A stretch of DNA of 64,000 bases from Lederbergia citri (GCF_018343625.1 NZ_JAGYPG010000002.1:1-64000); one strand, 5' to 3'. Shown: positions 17,133-26,380, counted from the stretch's first letter. Notes: generated from the letters alone by a model not told the origin. Numbers and translations: made by a program.

Positions 17133-18416
17133 TTAAAATTCTACTAAATCATCTACTTTTACTGCTTGTCCAGTTTTTAATGAGAGATTTCCAGCAATTC
17201 CTGTCAAAATGGATATGGCTCCGTCAACGTGAGATGCTGCGCGATGAAATTCGTCCTCTTTCGGCGTTCCGAATAGATCGTCTAATAATAATGGATCTCC
17301 TCCACCGTGACCTCCTTCGCCTTCGACGATTTCCACTTCATAAGGCTCTCCGAACATAGGTAAGATGCGAATCGATTTTTCTTCCAGTTTTCCCTCGTCA
17401 CTCTTCTTACCACCTGAGTTGATATACGACTGCTCGCGGACTTGAACTTCCATTCTTCCTTTACTGCCATTAAAAGTAATAATAAATCCTTCCCAAGGTA
17501 GATACGCATTTAACGAATAATTCATAATCGCTTTATTTTTATATTGAACGACTACAGCCAATGTATCCTCAATACTTATTCCATCTCCGAAAACACTTTG
17601 ATCTCGCTGATATCCATCTTCTTTTTCCGCATCTAAATACATCGCTTTTAAATGTAGATTATCTTCCAGACTAATCGCGAAAGGATCATTTTTAGCATAT
17701 TCGATTCCATGCGCTCGCTGATAAAATTGTGTAACTCCCCGTGTTTCTGCATTTTCCCTGCCATAAAAGCGCAACCCGCCTGCAGCATAAACAGTGTCCG
17801 GCTGAGTATTTAACCAAAAATTGACTAAATCAAAATGGTGAGTTGATTTATGAACTAATAATCCGCCGCTATTATTTTTATTACGATGCCATCTTCGAAA
17901 GTAATCCGCACCATGCTGCGTATCTAACGCCCATTCAAAATTAACCGAGAAAACTTCACCAATGACACCATCTCTAATGATTTCACGAATTTTCGTATTA
18001 TGTGGAGCGTAACGATAATTAAAAGTAACCCTTACTTTATTGCCAGTCCGTTTAATTGCATCGATAATTTGCTGCGTTTTCTCTGCATCAACCGTCATCG
18101 GCTTTTCTGTAATGACGTCACAACCGAGTTCCAACGCTTTTATTATATATTTATGATGTGTCCGGTCCATGGTCATAACAATGACAATATCAGCCTTTTC
18201 GTTTTGAATCATTTCCTCAAATAGATCTGATTTATATGTAGGAATTCTTGGGTGATCGTATTTCTCCTCTAACAGCTGATTAGCATAATCCATTCTTATC
18301 TGATTGATATCACAAAATGCGACTAGCTCACACGTATCGCGATAATCTCTTGCCATCGCACCGTAGAAAAATTCAGCTCTTCCGCCCGTTCCGATCAGCA
18401 CATATCGTTTACGCAT
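17133..18416 (-). CDS. Gfo/Idh/MocA family oxidoreductase (copy 1)
   Basis: A 427-residue NAD(P)-dependent dehydrogenase. An N-terminal Rossmann fold opens with VLIGTGGRAEFF, the catalytic-region EKP motif (TEKPMTVD, about residue 100) is present, and a long C-terminal alpha/beta domain contains HKSTHHFDLVNFW. The family oxidises or reduces sugars and sugar derivatives. It closely resembles the 444-residue copy at 21.1 kb in architecture and in the HKSxHHFDLVN motif, so the two probably arose by duplication and may act on related pectin-derived sugars. The substrate is unknown. It ends at its own terminator and its upstream 500 bp hold a tandem repeat instead of a gene. Confidence 0.88.
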   Translation of the reverse strand: MRKRYVLIGTGGRAEFFYGAMARDYRDTCELVAFCDINQIRMDYANQLLEEKYDHPRIPTYKSDLFEEMIQNEKADIVIVMTMDRTHHKYIIKALELGCDVITEKPMTVDAEKTQQIIDAIKRTGNKVRVTFNYRYAPHNTKIREIIRDGVIGEVFSVNFEWALDTQHGADYFRRWHRNKNNSGGLLVHKSTHHFDLVNFWLNTQPDTVYAAGGLRFYGRENAETRGVTQFYQRAHGIEYAKNDPFAISLEDNLHLKAMYLDAEKEDGYQRDQSVFGDGISIEDTLAVVVQYKNKAIMNYSLNAYLPWEGFIITFNGSKGRMEVQVREQSYINSGGKKSDEGKLEEKSIRILPMFGEPYEVEIVEGEGGHGGGDPLLLDDLFGTPKEDEFHRAASHVDGAISILTGIAGNLSLKTGQAVKVDDLVEF

Positions 18417-18486
18417 AAAATCATCTCCAATTCATTTTTTCAGGATTATTCCAATCACAGCACTATCAGCTTTTTTGTCGCAGTTA

Positions 18487-18656
18487 TGCGGCGATTCTGA
18501 TTCTTGCGCCGCACTACTCTGGTATTTGCCACCGGTTCTGCTGCGATTCGTACTCTTGAGCAGCATTTCTCCAGTGTTTGGCATTGCTTCAGCTACGATT
18601 CGAACTTTTGCACGGCATTACTCTATAACTTGAAACTCGTTTTGCCACGATTGACA
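18487..18656. repeat. Degenerate 52-bp tandem repeat (about 3.3 units)
   Basis: Units start at 18487, 18539, 18591 and 18643 (partial), each 52 nt apart. They share the pattern TGCxxCGATTC, CTTGxxC(A/G)GCA and a mid TCTxxxxTTTG. Unit 1 pairs TGCGGC with GCCGCA and unit 2 pairs TGCTGC with GCAGCA, a compensated change. No coding sense was found. The rest of the 18417-18923 gap is AT-rich and holds the lacI-type promoter region. Confidence 0.75.
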
Positions 18657-18858
18657 TCCTAAAATAAAAAATAATACACCGTTCACCGTTTTCCCCTATC
18701 TAATTATTTCTTTTCTATAAAAAATCACCAGTAAGCTTTTCTACTAACCAATCAAATAATTTACCCACCGTTCAAAAATAATTGATTATCACAATGAATA
18801 TGTAGATAGAGCAATTCTTGATTATTATTTCATTTTTATTAAAGGTTACAAACAAATT

Positions 18859-18876
18859 AATGAAAACGTTGTTATT
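18859..18876 (+). promoter_or_regulatory. LacI-type operator upstream of the lacI-family gene
   Basis: AATGAAAACGTTGTTATT keeps the right half of the uxaE operator palindrome exactly and differs in the left half. It lies about 57-74 nt upstream of the regulator's start, fitting autoregulation. The left half also resembles a cre site. Confidence 0.5.
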
Positions 18877-18932
18877 CTATGTTAAATTAAATAAAGTAAA
18901 TCAAATATAAAACATGATTTTAGGTGAAAAGT

Positions 18933-19925
18933 ATGAGTGTAACGATTAAAGATATTGCAAAAATAGCTGGAGTTAGTTATTCCACAGTTTCCAAAGCGTT
19001 AAATGATAGTCCATTAGTCAAACCTACTACAAAAAATCGTATACTCAAAGTGGCAAAGGAAATGGGATACGAACCGAATTTTGCAGCCCAAAGACTTGTT
19101 TCCAAGCAAACTAAAATTATCGGTTTAATATGGCCAACGATTGAAAGGGTCGTTCTCTCCACTTTAGTGACGAATATTAGCAATGAAATTAGAAAAACAC
19201 CATACTCCATGATTCTATCCGTAGAGCCAATCCCCGCTTCACTTGAAGCCTTTAAACGCTTTCAAGTAGACGGAGTCATTTTATTTGATGAAAATATCGA
19301 TATCCTTATTGAACCGACGACTAGACCTCTACTTGTATACGGCGTTGCTGATAAAGTAAATAAGTATTTTCCAATCGTGGACCCTAACCATGAGCAAGCA
19401 ATGTTAGAAGCAGTAAACTATTTATATTCTGATTTAGGACATACAAAGATAGCTTATATCGGTGATTTTTCCAACAGTGATCGGATGCAGATGGAAAAAT
19501 TAAAAGGTTTTAAAAAAGCGATGAAGCATTTTGGCTTATCGATCGCCCCCCATTTCTTAATAGATACAAAAGGTCTTGATTGGTATGACGGATATAACGC
19601 CGTAAGCAAGCTACTCGAAAATTCTAATCATCCGACAGCAATTGTTGGAGGGAGCTATGATATTAGCGGTGGAATCATTCGCGGAATCAAGGAAAAAAAG
19701 CTGCAGATTCCAAATGATATTTCTATCATCAGTTATGATAACATCCCCCAAATGGCAAATATGGAAATCCCTTTAACAAGTATTGGGGTTCCTGTCGACA
19801 AATTAGCAGCTGAAATTGTTCGTTCTATTATCGAACTGATTGAAAATAAAAATCTTCATCCAAGCATTCGTAAAATGACTCCGGAATTAAATATTCGCAA
19901 ATCTTGCGCTACGATTAAAAAATAA
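18933..19925 (+). CDS. LacI family transcriptional regulator
   Basis: About 330 residues: an N-terminal HTH (VTIKDIAKIAGVSYSTVSKAL) with hinge helix (AAQRLVSKQT), then a periplasmic-binding-protein-like effector domain. The start is ATG 18933, because AGGTGA sits directly upstream and would overlap the GTG at 18924. It is the only plus-strand gene in the pectin locus and the only one-component regulator there. Palindromes with the AACAACGTTGTT core near uxaE, inside eda, near its own promoter and near the second Gfo/Idh gene are its likely targets. The role resembles KdgR, the KDG-responsive repressor, but the effector is not readable from sequence. Confidence 0.92.
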   Translation: MSVTIKDIAKIAGVSYSTVSKALNDSPLVKPTTKNRILKVAKEMGYEPNFAAQRLVSKQTKIIGLIWPTIERVVLSTLVTNISNEIRKTPYSMILSVEPIPASLEAFKRFQVDGVILFDENIDILIEPTTRPLLVYGVADKVNKYFPIVDPNHEQAMLEAVNYLYSDLGHTKIAYIGDFSNSDRMQMEKLKGFKKAMKHFGLSIAPHFLIDTKGLDWYDGYNAVSKLLENSNHPTAIVGGSYDISGGIIRGIKEKKLQIPNDISIISYDNIPQMANMEIPLTSIGVPVDKLAAEIVRSIIELIENKNLHPSIRKMTPELNIRKSCATIKK

Positions 19926-19930
19926 TGCTA

Positions 19931-19966
19931 AACCTTTTAAAGAATACATGAATTCTTTAAAAGGTT
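19931..19966. terminator. Bidirectional terminator between the lacI-type and BASS genes
   Basis: AACCTTTTAAAGAAT and ATTCTTTAAAAGGTT form a perfect stem with T-runs on both strands. The right arm contains the stop codon and last codons of the convergent BASS transporter gene, so one hairpin serves both genes. Confidence 0.85.
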
Positions 19967-20958
19967 TTTTGTTTTCTCATCATCACTTTATTCCCTTTTA
20001 AAAGAACTGTCTTCTGCTGTCTTTTAGCAACATAACTTGAAATGATTTTCCCAGCCATTGAGGCTAAAAATTGTTGGAATAAAACGGCTGTCACAGTGGG
20101 AAACGCAACTGCAGCTGGAAAATAAGTAACCGCCAACGAAGCTCCTACCCCTGTATTTCGCATTCCACTATTATACATCAAGCTAATAGCGACTTGGTCA
20201 TCCCATTTGCATATTTTAGCAATTACAAATCCTATCACGTAGGCAAAGCAAGCCATCAAAAATACAATGATCGCTAAAATAATGGTTTTTCCGTCCATCT
20301 GTTTAAAAAATGGAGCTACTACTGCACTATTGATAAGAATAACTAATAAAATGGCCATCTTAGAAAAAGGTGCCAACGTCGAAGAAAGAATGGATGTATG
20401 CTGAGATTTTAATAATTGATTAGCCAATAATCCGAGTAAAGACGGAATTACTACCATAATCAATAGACCCATCATAAGCCCGGCAGTATCCATTTCAACC
20501 TGTGCTCCGACTAGAATATTCAATGTAAACGGCACAAGTAATGGAGATAAAAGCGTATTCACTAAAATAATCGCCAATGTCACTGCACGATTCCCGCCAT
20601 ATATGGATACCCACATTAAAGTAACGACACCCGTCGGAATTGTAAAAGCTAAAACAAACCCAATAATGATAAAAGGATCCTCATTAAATAAAGCTTGCCC
20701 CACACCAAAAGCGATAATTGGAAGAATACCTTGAATAATCAACATACCCACAATGACTGGAAGCGGCTTCGTTAAAGTGGCGCGTAATTCTTTAACATCC
20801 AACCCAATACAACTTGCAAAACTGATAAAAGCAAACACCCATTTTACGATAAAAGATACGGAACTTAATGATGAAAAAACGGTCACTCCGAGTACAACAC
20901 ATACAGGTGTTAAATACGGCATCCATCGTTGTAAAAAACCATTTGTGCTTTGTAACAA
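19957..20958 (-). CDS. Bile acid:sodium symporter (BASS) family transporter
   Basis: A 333-residue membrane protein with about ten spans. BASS features include FTIPTGVVTLMW in the discontinuous-helix region and YNSGMRNTGVGASLAVTYF near the C-terminus. Bacterial relatives import organic acids, including pantothenate-related and keto acids, with sodium. In this locus a sugar-acid or keto-deoxy acid substrate is plausible but unproven. The C-terminal tail is basic (cytoplasmic) and overlaps the shared terminator. It lies 182 bp downstream of the second Gfo/Idh gene on the same strand and may be co-transcribed. Confidence 0.88.
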   Translation of the reverse strand: MLQSTNGFLQRWMPYLTPVCVVLGVTVFSSLSSVSFIVKWVFAFISFASCIGLDVKELRATLTKPLPVIVGMLIIQGILPIIAFGVGQALFNEDPFIIIGFVLAFTIPTGVVTLMWVSIYGGNRAVTLAIILVNTLLSPLLVPFTLNILVGAQVEMDTAGLMMGLLIMVVIPSLLGLLANQLLKSQHTSILSSTLAPFSKMAILLVILINSAVVAPFFKQMDGKTIILAIIVFLMACFAYVIGFVIAKICKWDDQVAISLMYNSGMRNTGVGASLAVTYFPAAVAFPTVTAVLFQQFLASMAGKIISSYVAKRQQKTVLLKGNKVMMRKQKTF

Positions 20959-21139
20959 CCAACATCCCTCATTTCACTTTTAAACTAAGCTGCCATATTG
21001 CTTCATTAGCGAAAAGGGACGTTCCCAACTTACTTGAATTACGTTATAAAGAACTACCCCTGCACTCAAATGCTTGTATGTTAATTTATTTTGAATAGTA
21101 CCCTCCAATATTCCCTTCTTGCTGCTGCAAACATTAACG

Positions 21140-22450
21140 TCAAGATTGCATTGGAACTTTCCTTTCCTCAGCCAATACTTCTTCAATACGAATAGGGCGA
21201 TTTTCTTTTACAGACCGCCATACGGCTTCCCCAGTTGCCACTGCATAAGCACCATCAATTGCTCCAGACAATATTTTATACGGTCTTGTCGAATCCACTC
21301 CTAAAAACAAATCCTCCAACAAGATAGGATCCGCCCCACCATGTCCACCCTCTTTTAAAACGACATGAATATTTTCTTTAGATCCAAAGAGTGGGTAATA
21401 ATCAATTGTTTGATCAGTTGTTGGGAAAGGTGTTCTTTGTGGAGCATGGAATTCTTTCGTCTCAATTCTTCCTTTCGTACCGTTAATGGCTAATCGATAT
21501 CCTTCATATGGTAATGAGAAATTAACGGAATAACTTAAAAGTGCTCCACCATCATATCGTACTGTTGCAGAATAGACATCTTCTATATTAATCTCTGAAT
21601 CAAAAATACATTGATCAGGTCGGTATCCCGTGTAGTTTCCATTTATCCTTCCAACTTTTACAGTTCCTAAATGATCATCTTCAACGACTGTAGAGGCACT
21701 TCTGGAATTCCATCTTTTATAATACTCGCAGTTTAGTTGTTCTGAACACGTCCCACAAAATCTGCCGTCGAGTTTTTTTGGATTTAATGGACCTTCTGCC
21801 CCGTAATAAAACAGATCTCCAAAAGCAAACACTTCCACAGGTTTTTGATCAATCCACCAGTTTACGAGATCGAAATGGTGAGAGCTTTTATGAATGGATA
21901 GTCCACCTGAATATTCACGCTTTCGATTCCAGCGTTGGAAGTAACTGGAACCATGATACGTGTCGATATACCAATTTAAATCAATAGACGTTACTTTCCC
22001 GATTTTACCTTCTAATATTAGTTCCTTAATTTTAGTATGAATAGGACCGTAGCGATAATTAAAAGTGACGGTCACTTTTCCTTTACTTTTCGCTTCCGCC
22101 TCTAGTATTCTTCGGCAATCTACACCCGTTGTTGCCATAGGTTTTTCAACTATCACGTCTAAATCTAATGCCAATGCCTTAAGAACATAGTCAACATGTG
22201 TATCGTCCCTACTCGCTACAATAATCGCATCTGGTTTCGTTTCATTGACCATTTGCTCAAAATCATTTGAATGGTATTCTGATACATTCGCTACTTCTGG
22301 ATGTGCTAATTTACAAACTTCAAATCTCCGATTATCAATATCGAGAAGTGCAACAATTTCACTCGTTGTTGAAAACGTATTAACAATTGGACCGACAAAA
22401 AGCCCAATTGCACGATTACTTACACCACAGATGGCATATCTTTTTTTCAT
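21140..22450 (-). CDS. Gfo/Idh/MocA family oxidoreductase (copy 2)
   Basis: About 436 residues from ATG 22450, which has GAGGTGG 8 nt upstream; the frame is open to 22474. The N-terminal Rossmann fold begins MKKRYAICGVSNRA, EKPMATTG is the catalytic-region motif, and HKSSHHFDLVNWW is shared with copy 1. An insert CGTCSEQLNCEYYKRW carries three cysteines and is absent from copy 1, so a bound metal or structural disulfide is possible. Substrate unknown; likely a sugar or sugar acid from pectin side chains. A weak LacI-type operator lies 25-43 nt upstream. Confidence 0.88.
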   Translation of the reverse strand: MKKRYAICGVSNRAIGLFVGPIVNTFSTTSEIVALLDIDNRRFEVCKLAHPEVANVSEYHSNDFEQMVNETKPDAIIVASRDDTHVDYVLKALALDLDVIVEKPMATTGVDCRRILEAEAKSKGKVTVTFNYRYGPIHTKIKELILEGKIGKVTSIDLNWYIDTYHGSSYFQRWNRKREYSGGLSIHKSSHHFDLVNWWIDQKPVEVFAFGDLFYYGAEGPLNPKKLDGRFCGTCSEQLNCEYYKRWNSRSASTVVEDDHLGTVKVGRINGNYTGYRPDQCIFDSEINIEDVYSATVRYDGGALLSYSVNFSLPYEGYRLAINGTKGRIETKEFHAPQRTPFPTTDQTIDYYPLFGSKENIHVVLKEGGHGGADPILLEDLFLGVDSTRPYKILSGAIDGAYAVATGEAVWRSVKENRPIRIEEVLAEERKVPMQS

Positions 22451-22474
22451 GATGCAATCCACCTCTATTATCAA

Positions 22475-22493
22475 AATTTACAATGTTGTTATA
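22475..22493 (-). promoter_or_regulatory. Weak LacI-type operator upstream of Gfo/Idh copy 2
   Basis: The sequence contains TTACAATGTTGTTA, differing by two bases from the ideal TAACAACGTTGTTA core found near uxaE. It is located close ahead of the start codon where a repressor would block transcription. Confidence 0.4.
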
Positions 22494-22547
22494 TTTTTGT
22501 GATCCTCTGTTTAAACGAGGCTCTTTCTTAAAACTATATAATGTTGG

Positions 22548-23204
22548 TTAAGATACCACACCAGTAATACCCTTTTTCATTTTTATCCTCTCAATTGAAA
22601 GAAATGATTGGTGAACGAGCCACATATTAAAATGAACGAGGAGACTCACTGCAAATAACGGAATAAAACCTGGCAGGAATATTAAAAAATAATAGGTTGC
22701 CACACCAGTAATCAGCATGCTAATCAAGTTAAAAGGATGTAAAAACGCAATCAATAAAGCTTGTTTCACATACTGAATTAACTTTAATTGATAGTGAACG
22801 TATACAGGAAAAATATACATTATCATCATGATAAAAACGATTGCCATTAGTAGCATGATAAAACTCATAATTGAATAGATCGTACCTTCAAAACTTCTAA
22901 AAAAAGTTAAATTAAAGTAGATTAAATAGCCGCTTAAAAGCAATAAATACCCTAATCCATTGGCACGCAAAAACTCTGACCGATAAACCTTCCAGAACGT
23001 CTTAACAAGTGGTATATCTTCCTCGCCCATCGCGGTTTTCCTCGCAATAGAATACAACGCGATTGTACTTGGCATCGCTCCTAAGACAATACCACCTAAT
23101 AATGTAAACACAACCCATAAAGCATTAAGGTAAAAGAAGTACGTAATCCATTTACATAGATTATAAATGCCTAATAGCAATCGGTTCATTTGCATAACTT
23201 TCAC
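22548..23204 (-). CDS. yesL: YesL family (DUF624) membrane protein
   Basis: A 218-residue protein with five or so hydrophobic spans. It carries the DUF624 signature: an N-terminal LYNLCKWITYFFYLNALW stretch, a Gly/Pro-rich turn (LGAMPSTIALYSIARK) and a conserved VKTFWKVYRSEFLRAN amphipathic segment. In Bacillus subtilis yesL sits with the rhamnogalacturonan genes yesM-N-O-P-Q-R. Here it lies 18 bp after the GH105 gene, keeping that linkage. Its biochemical role is unknown; an accessory part of the YesOPQ transporter is often assumed. Confidence 0.88.
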   Translation of the reverse strand: MKVMQMNRLLLGIYNLCKWITYFFYLNALWVVFTLLGGIVLGAMPSTIALYSIARKTAMGEEDIPLVKTFWKVYRSEFLRANGLGYLLLLSGYLIYFNLTFFRSFEGTIYSIMSFIMLLMAIVFIMMIMYIFPVYVHYQLKLIQYVKQALLIAFLHPFNLISMLITGVATYYFLIFLPGFIPLFAVSLLVHFNMWLVHQSFLSIERIKMKKGITGVVS

Positions 23205-23222
23205 TCCGAATCTTCTTAGCTA

Positions 23223-24335
23223 TTAAATCAAATTGGGCAATAAACGTTGCATTTGAATACAAGCAAGGACAAAGGAACCTACTCCATGCAAGTCATTTTG
23301 ACATTTTTCGCGCTCAATATAGTGCTTATAGTCGCCAACACCTGTCCCAATGCAAATATCCGGCATGACAAAGCGGCCGTCTTCTGTGAATTTCATTTTT
23401 CGAAGCAACCCGCGGAAAGCTTTTATGACATGATTTCTATACTGGTGACCAATATGTCCATCATTCATGGCACGTGCTATCGTGTAAATAAATAAGCTAG
23501 AACATGATGTTTCAAGCCAATTATCAGGCTGTTCCCCTTTATCAACGACTTGATGCCATAGTCCCGTTTCGTCATCCTGGAAACGAATTAATCCTTCTAT
23601 CAGGAACTCCAAGGATTCTATCAATTCAGTACGCCGTGGATCATTCTCTGGTAAGAAATGCAAAATCTCATTAAACGTAATCCCATACCATCCAATCGCA
23701 CGTCCCCAAAACTCCGGTGCACGGCCAGTTTCTGGATCTGCCCATCGCTGTTTTTTACTTTCATCCCAAGCATGATAAAACAATCCTGTTTCTGTATCTT
23801 GGGTGTACTTTCTCATCAGCTTTTCTTGGTATAGAACCATTTCCAAAAGTCCTTCTCCACCAAATTCCCTTTCATAATTCATCGCGAAGACTCCACCCAT
23901 ATACAACCCGTCAAGCCACATTTGATAAGGGTAGCGATCTTTATGCCAAAATCCACCCTCTTTTGTCGTATTGAAGGTTGGAAACATCGAAATTAGCTTA
24001 TCAGCGGCTTTTTTATAGCGTGTGTCTCCAGTTCTACGATGAAGGGAAAAGAGAAGCAAACCTGCTTGAATCGCATCTAATTCACTTCGATTAAAAAGGA
24101 AATTCCCCTCTTCATCAACCAGATGGTCTACGTACGCTTTACTATATTCATAGTAAGCTTCATCGCCAATTTGCTCATATAGCTCCTGCATACTGACTAA
24201 AAAGACTCCTTGATGGTAGTGCCATCTATTCGCAGGCGGAAGCTGATCTGGTTTGTATGTTTTCATCAAAGATTTACAAGCTTCCTCTGCCCATTGAAGA
24301 GGACTTGTAAGAGTTTGGTGCTTAACACTTATCAT
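23223..24335 (-). CDS. GH105 unsaturated rhamnogalacturonyl/galacturonyl hydrolase
   Basis: 370 residues, the size of YteR/YesR-type family 105 hydrolases, which remove the terminal unsaturated galacturonate from lyase-generated pectin oligomers by hydrating its double bond. No signal peptide is seen, so it acts in the cytosol after ABC import. The general-acid aspartate fits WLDGLYMGGV and a conserved histidine fits GLFYHAWDE. RAPEFWGRAIGWYG is the usual substrate-cleft motif. The gene precedes yesL and follows the ABC permease genes. The immediate upstream 148 bp contain a known-style dispersed Bacillus repeat, so its promoter may lie further upstream in the yes operon. Confidence 0.92.
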   Translation of the reverse strand: MISVKHQTLTSPLQWAEEACKSLMKTYKPDQLPPANRWHYHQGVFLVSMQELYEQIGDEAYYEYSKAYVDHLVDEEGNFLFNRSELDAIQAGLLLFSLHRRTGDTRYKKAADKLISMFPTFNTTKEGGFWHKDRYPYQMWLDGLYMGGVFAMNYEREFGGEGLLEMVLYQEKLMRKYTQDTETGLFYHAWDESKKQRWADPETGRAPEFWGRAIGWYGITFNEILHFLPENDPRRTELIESLEFLIEGLIRFQDDETGLWHQVVDKGEQPDNWLETSCSSLFIYTIARAMNDGHIGHQYRNHVIKAFRGLLRKMKFTEDGRFVMPDICIGTGVGDYKHYIEREKCQNDLHGVGSFVLACIQMQRLLPNLI

Positions 24336-24365
24336 CGTTCATGTACCATCCTTTTTCATATTGTA

Positions 24366-24480
24366 TAGCTCCATGCGCTAGGGGCTCGAGGTGAAATATC
24401 TTGAGTCAATAATAGTCAAAAAACGTACGTTTTTTTCTCAAAACATTTACTAGTCGCCCCTGTTCAAGCGCCTTCCGCTT
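24366..24480. repeat. Dispersed Bacillus-type intergenic repeat
   Basis: The ends read CGCTAGGGGCTCGAG and GCCCCTGTTCAAGCGCC followed by TTCCGCTTTT. From memory this matches a BOX-like intergenic repeat common in Bacillus and relatives. The middle contains an 18-bp palindrome AAAAAACGTACGTTTTTT (24418-24435). It fills the gap between the distal permease gene and GH105. A shorter related string (CCGCTCCAGGGACTACGC) occurs near 27866. Confidence 0.55.
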
Positions 24481-24483
24481 TTC

Positions 24484-25332
24484 TTACGATTTCAATCCAC
24501 TCGTACTGATACCTTCTACAATATATCTTTGGAAGATAAAGAAGATAATAAAGACAGGAAGAATACTTACCGTCGTCATCGCAAACATTGCTCCCCAGTT
24601 TGTAACCGCATTTGGATCAGAGAATAACTTTAATGCTAGAGAAATAGGGTATTTATCTGGTGTCGACAAATAGAGCAATGGCCCCATAAAATCGTCCCAA
24701 CGCCAATAGAAAGAGAAGATTGCAGCCGTCATCATGGCAGGAACGACTAAAGGTACAATAATTCTAAAGAATATAGAAATGGAATTACATCCATCGATTC
24801 GAGCTGCTTGATCTAGTTCAGTAGGTATCGTTCTAATGAATTGCATAATCAAGAAAATGAAAAATGGTACGCCGAAAAAGGTCGGTAAAATAAGTGGCAG
24901 GTACGTATCAACCCAGCCAAAACTATTAAACATAATATATTGTGGTATCATGACCATTTCATACGGCAACATCATCGTTAACATCATTAGGACAAACCAA
25001 AACTTTTTTCCAGTGAATTTAATCCTGGAAAATCCGTAGGCGATAAAGGTAGAGGATATAATACTACCTATTGTTGCTATAAAGGTGATAATAAATGAGT
25101 TTTTAAAGAAAGTAGTGAATGTGATGCCTCCAAATCCTTTCCAACCTTCTTTAAAATTCGAAAAATCCCAAACTGTTGGAATAAGTTTATGCGCATCAAC
25201 AAAGACAGTAGAGCTCTCCTTAAATGAACTCATGGTCATCCAGGCAAGAGGATACAACATCATTGCGGAAAAAATAATGAGCCCCACATGTAGAAGGATT
25301 TTGTTTATTTTCTTTTTTGTGCTTATTTTCAT
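24484..25332 (-). CDS. Carbohydrate ABC transporter permease (YesQ/MalG type)
   Basis: A 282-residue inner-membrane permease with six predicted spans and the EAA loop at the C-terminal third (DQAARIDGCNSISIFFRIIVPL), where the ATPase docks. The type matches the MalG-like subunit of CUT1 importers. It starts 22 bp after the partner permease. No ATP-binding subunit is encoded in this locus, which is typical of CUT1 systems in Bacillus that share a common ATPase such as MsmX. Likely cargo is unsaturated galacturonan or rhamnogalacturonan oligomers. Confidence 0.93.
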   Translation of the reverse strand: MKISTKKKINKILLHVGLIIFSAMMLYPLAWMTMSSFKESSTVFVDAHKLIPTVWDFSNFKEGWKGFGGITFTTFFKNSFIITFIATIGSIISSTFIAYGFSRIKFTGKKFWFVLMMLTMMLPYEMVMIPQYIMFNSFGWVDTYLPLILPTFFGVPFFIFLIMQFIRTIPTELDQAARIDGCNSISIFFRIIVPLVVPAMMTAAIFSFYWRWDDFMGPLLYLSTPDKYPISLALKLFSDPNAVTNWGAMFAMTTVSILPVFIIFFIFQRYIVEGISTSGLKS

Positions 25333-25353
25333 TGTAATAGGCTCCTTTCCTTA

Positions 25354-26301
25354 TTAATCACTGTAATGTACCCATTTGTCTGAGCTTTTGAATATAAGTG
25401 CAGTGAAAAATGCGATAATGATGAGCATCACCCACGCCATAGCTGAAGCATAACCCATATCAAAGAATTCAAATGCTCTTCTATACATATATAAAACATA
25501 AAGTAATGTACTGTTCATTGGTCCGCCATTCGTTACGATAAAGCTTGGTGTAAAGGCCATAAACCCTTGAATTGTTTGCATGACAGTATTGAACAAAATA
25601 ACCGGTGTCAACAACGGAATTGTAATCCTAAAAAATTGCTGCCAAGGTTTCGCCCCATCCACACTAGAAGCCTCATAATACGTTTGTGGGATATTCCTTA
25701 ATCCTGCTAGGAAAATGAGCATGGAAGAACCAAATTGCCATCCATATAGTGCAACTAACGTCCAAATCGCTGTATCTGGATCTCCTAACCAAGAATGAGT
25801 AGGTAAGCCAAGCACAGCCAAAATAGAATTTAGTGCACCTTCAAGACCAAATAATTGCTTCCACATAATCGCAATCCCAATACTGCCTCCTACAACAGAA
25901 GGTAAATATAATAGTGTTCTGTATATACCAGCTGCCTCGACTACTTTATTTAAAACAACGGCAACGGCAAGAGCGAACACTAGACGTATTGGAACAGCTG
26001 TAGCAGCATACATAAAAGTTACGTTTAGAGAAGTCTTCCAATTTTTATCAGCAGTGAACATTCTTTCATAGTTTCCTAAACCAATCCAATTTGCCTGACC
26101 ACCCATTGTATAGTCAGTAAAAGATAGATATAAAGAATAAAGAATAGGATACAAGGTCAAGCCAATTAATCCTATTATAAAAGGCGAGATAAATAGATAG
26201 CCTATTCCCTCTTCATGATCGGATTTTAATTTTCGTCTGCTAACTGTTTTTATTGGAGTCGCGGGTGCAATTTCGGACTTATCTAATGCCACTCCCCTCA
26301 C
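25354..26301 (-). CDS. Sugar ABC transporter permease (YesP/MalF type)
   Basis: A 315-residue permease with six spans after a 30-residue cytoplasmic N-terminus rich in charged residues. The EAA motif is YYEASSVDGAKPWQQFFRITIPL. It pairs with the downstream YesQ-like subunit and the upstream binding protein. The start codon is uncertain: GTG 26301, or GTG 26292 with AAAGGGTG ahead of it. A GC-rich hairpin between the binding-protein gene and this gene probably lowers its expression relative to the binding protein. Confidence 0.93.
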   Translation of the reverse strand: MRGVALDKSEIAPATPIKTVSRRKLKSDHEEGIGYLFISPFIIGLIGLTLYPILYSLYLSFTDYTMGGQANWIGLGNYERMFTADKNWKTSLNVTFMYAATAVPIRLVFALAVAVVLNKVVEAAGIYRTLLYLPSVVGGSIGIAIMWKQLFGLEGALNSILAVLGLPTHSWLGDPDTAIWTLVALYGWQFGSSMLIFLAGLRNIPQTYYEASSVDGAKPWQQFFRITIPLLTPVILFNTVMQTIQGFMAFTPSFIVTNGGPMNSTLLYVLYMYRRAFEFFDMGYASAMAWVMLIIIAFFTALIFKSSDKWVHYSD

Positions 26302-26329
26302 CCTTTCTATAATGTAATCTGATATAAAG

Positions 26330-26359
26330 GGTCCTGGTCATTTTCATGAACACAGGACC
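26330..26359 (-). terminator. Intra-operon hairpin between binding-protein and permease genes
   Basis: GGTCCTG / CAGGACC with extension forms a stem in the 80-bp gap after the lipoprotein gene, lacking a long T-run. Such hairpins usually stabilise the upstream message or partly terminate, giving excess binding protein over permease. Confidence 0.55.
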
Positions 26360-26380
26360 TGTTTTCTTTTCAGCATTAAT

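Noticed and set aside
18487-18656. Possible CRISPR array
   Set aside because: The period is constant but the units are alike over their whole length and diverge gradually; there are no unique spacers, no identical repeats and no cas genes in the window.
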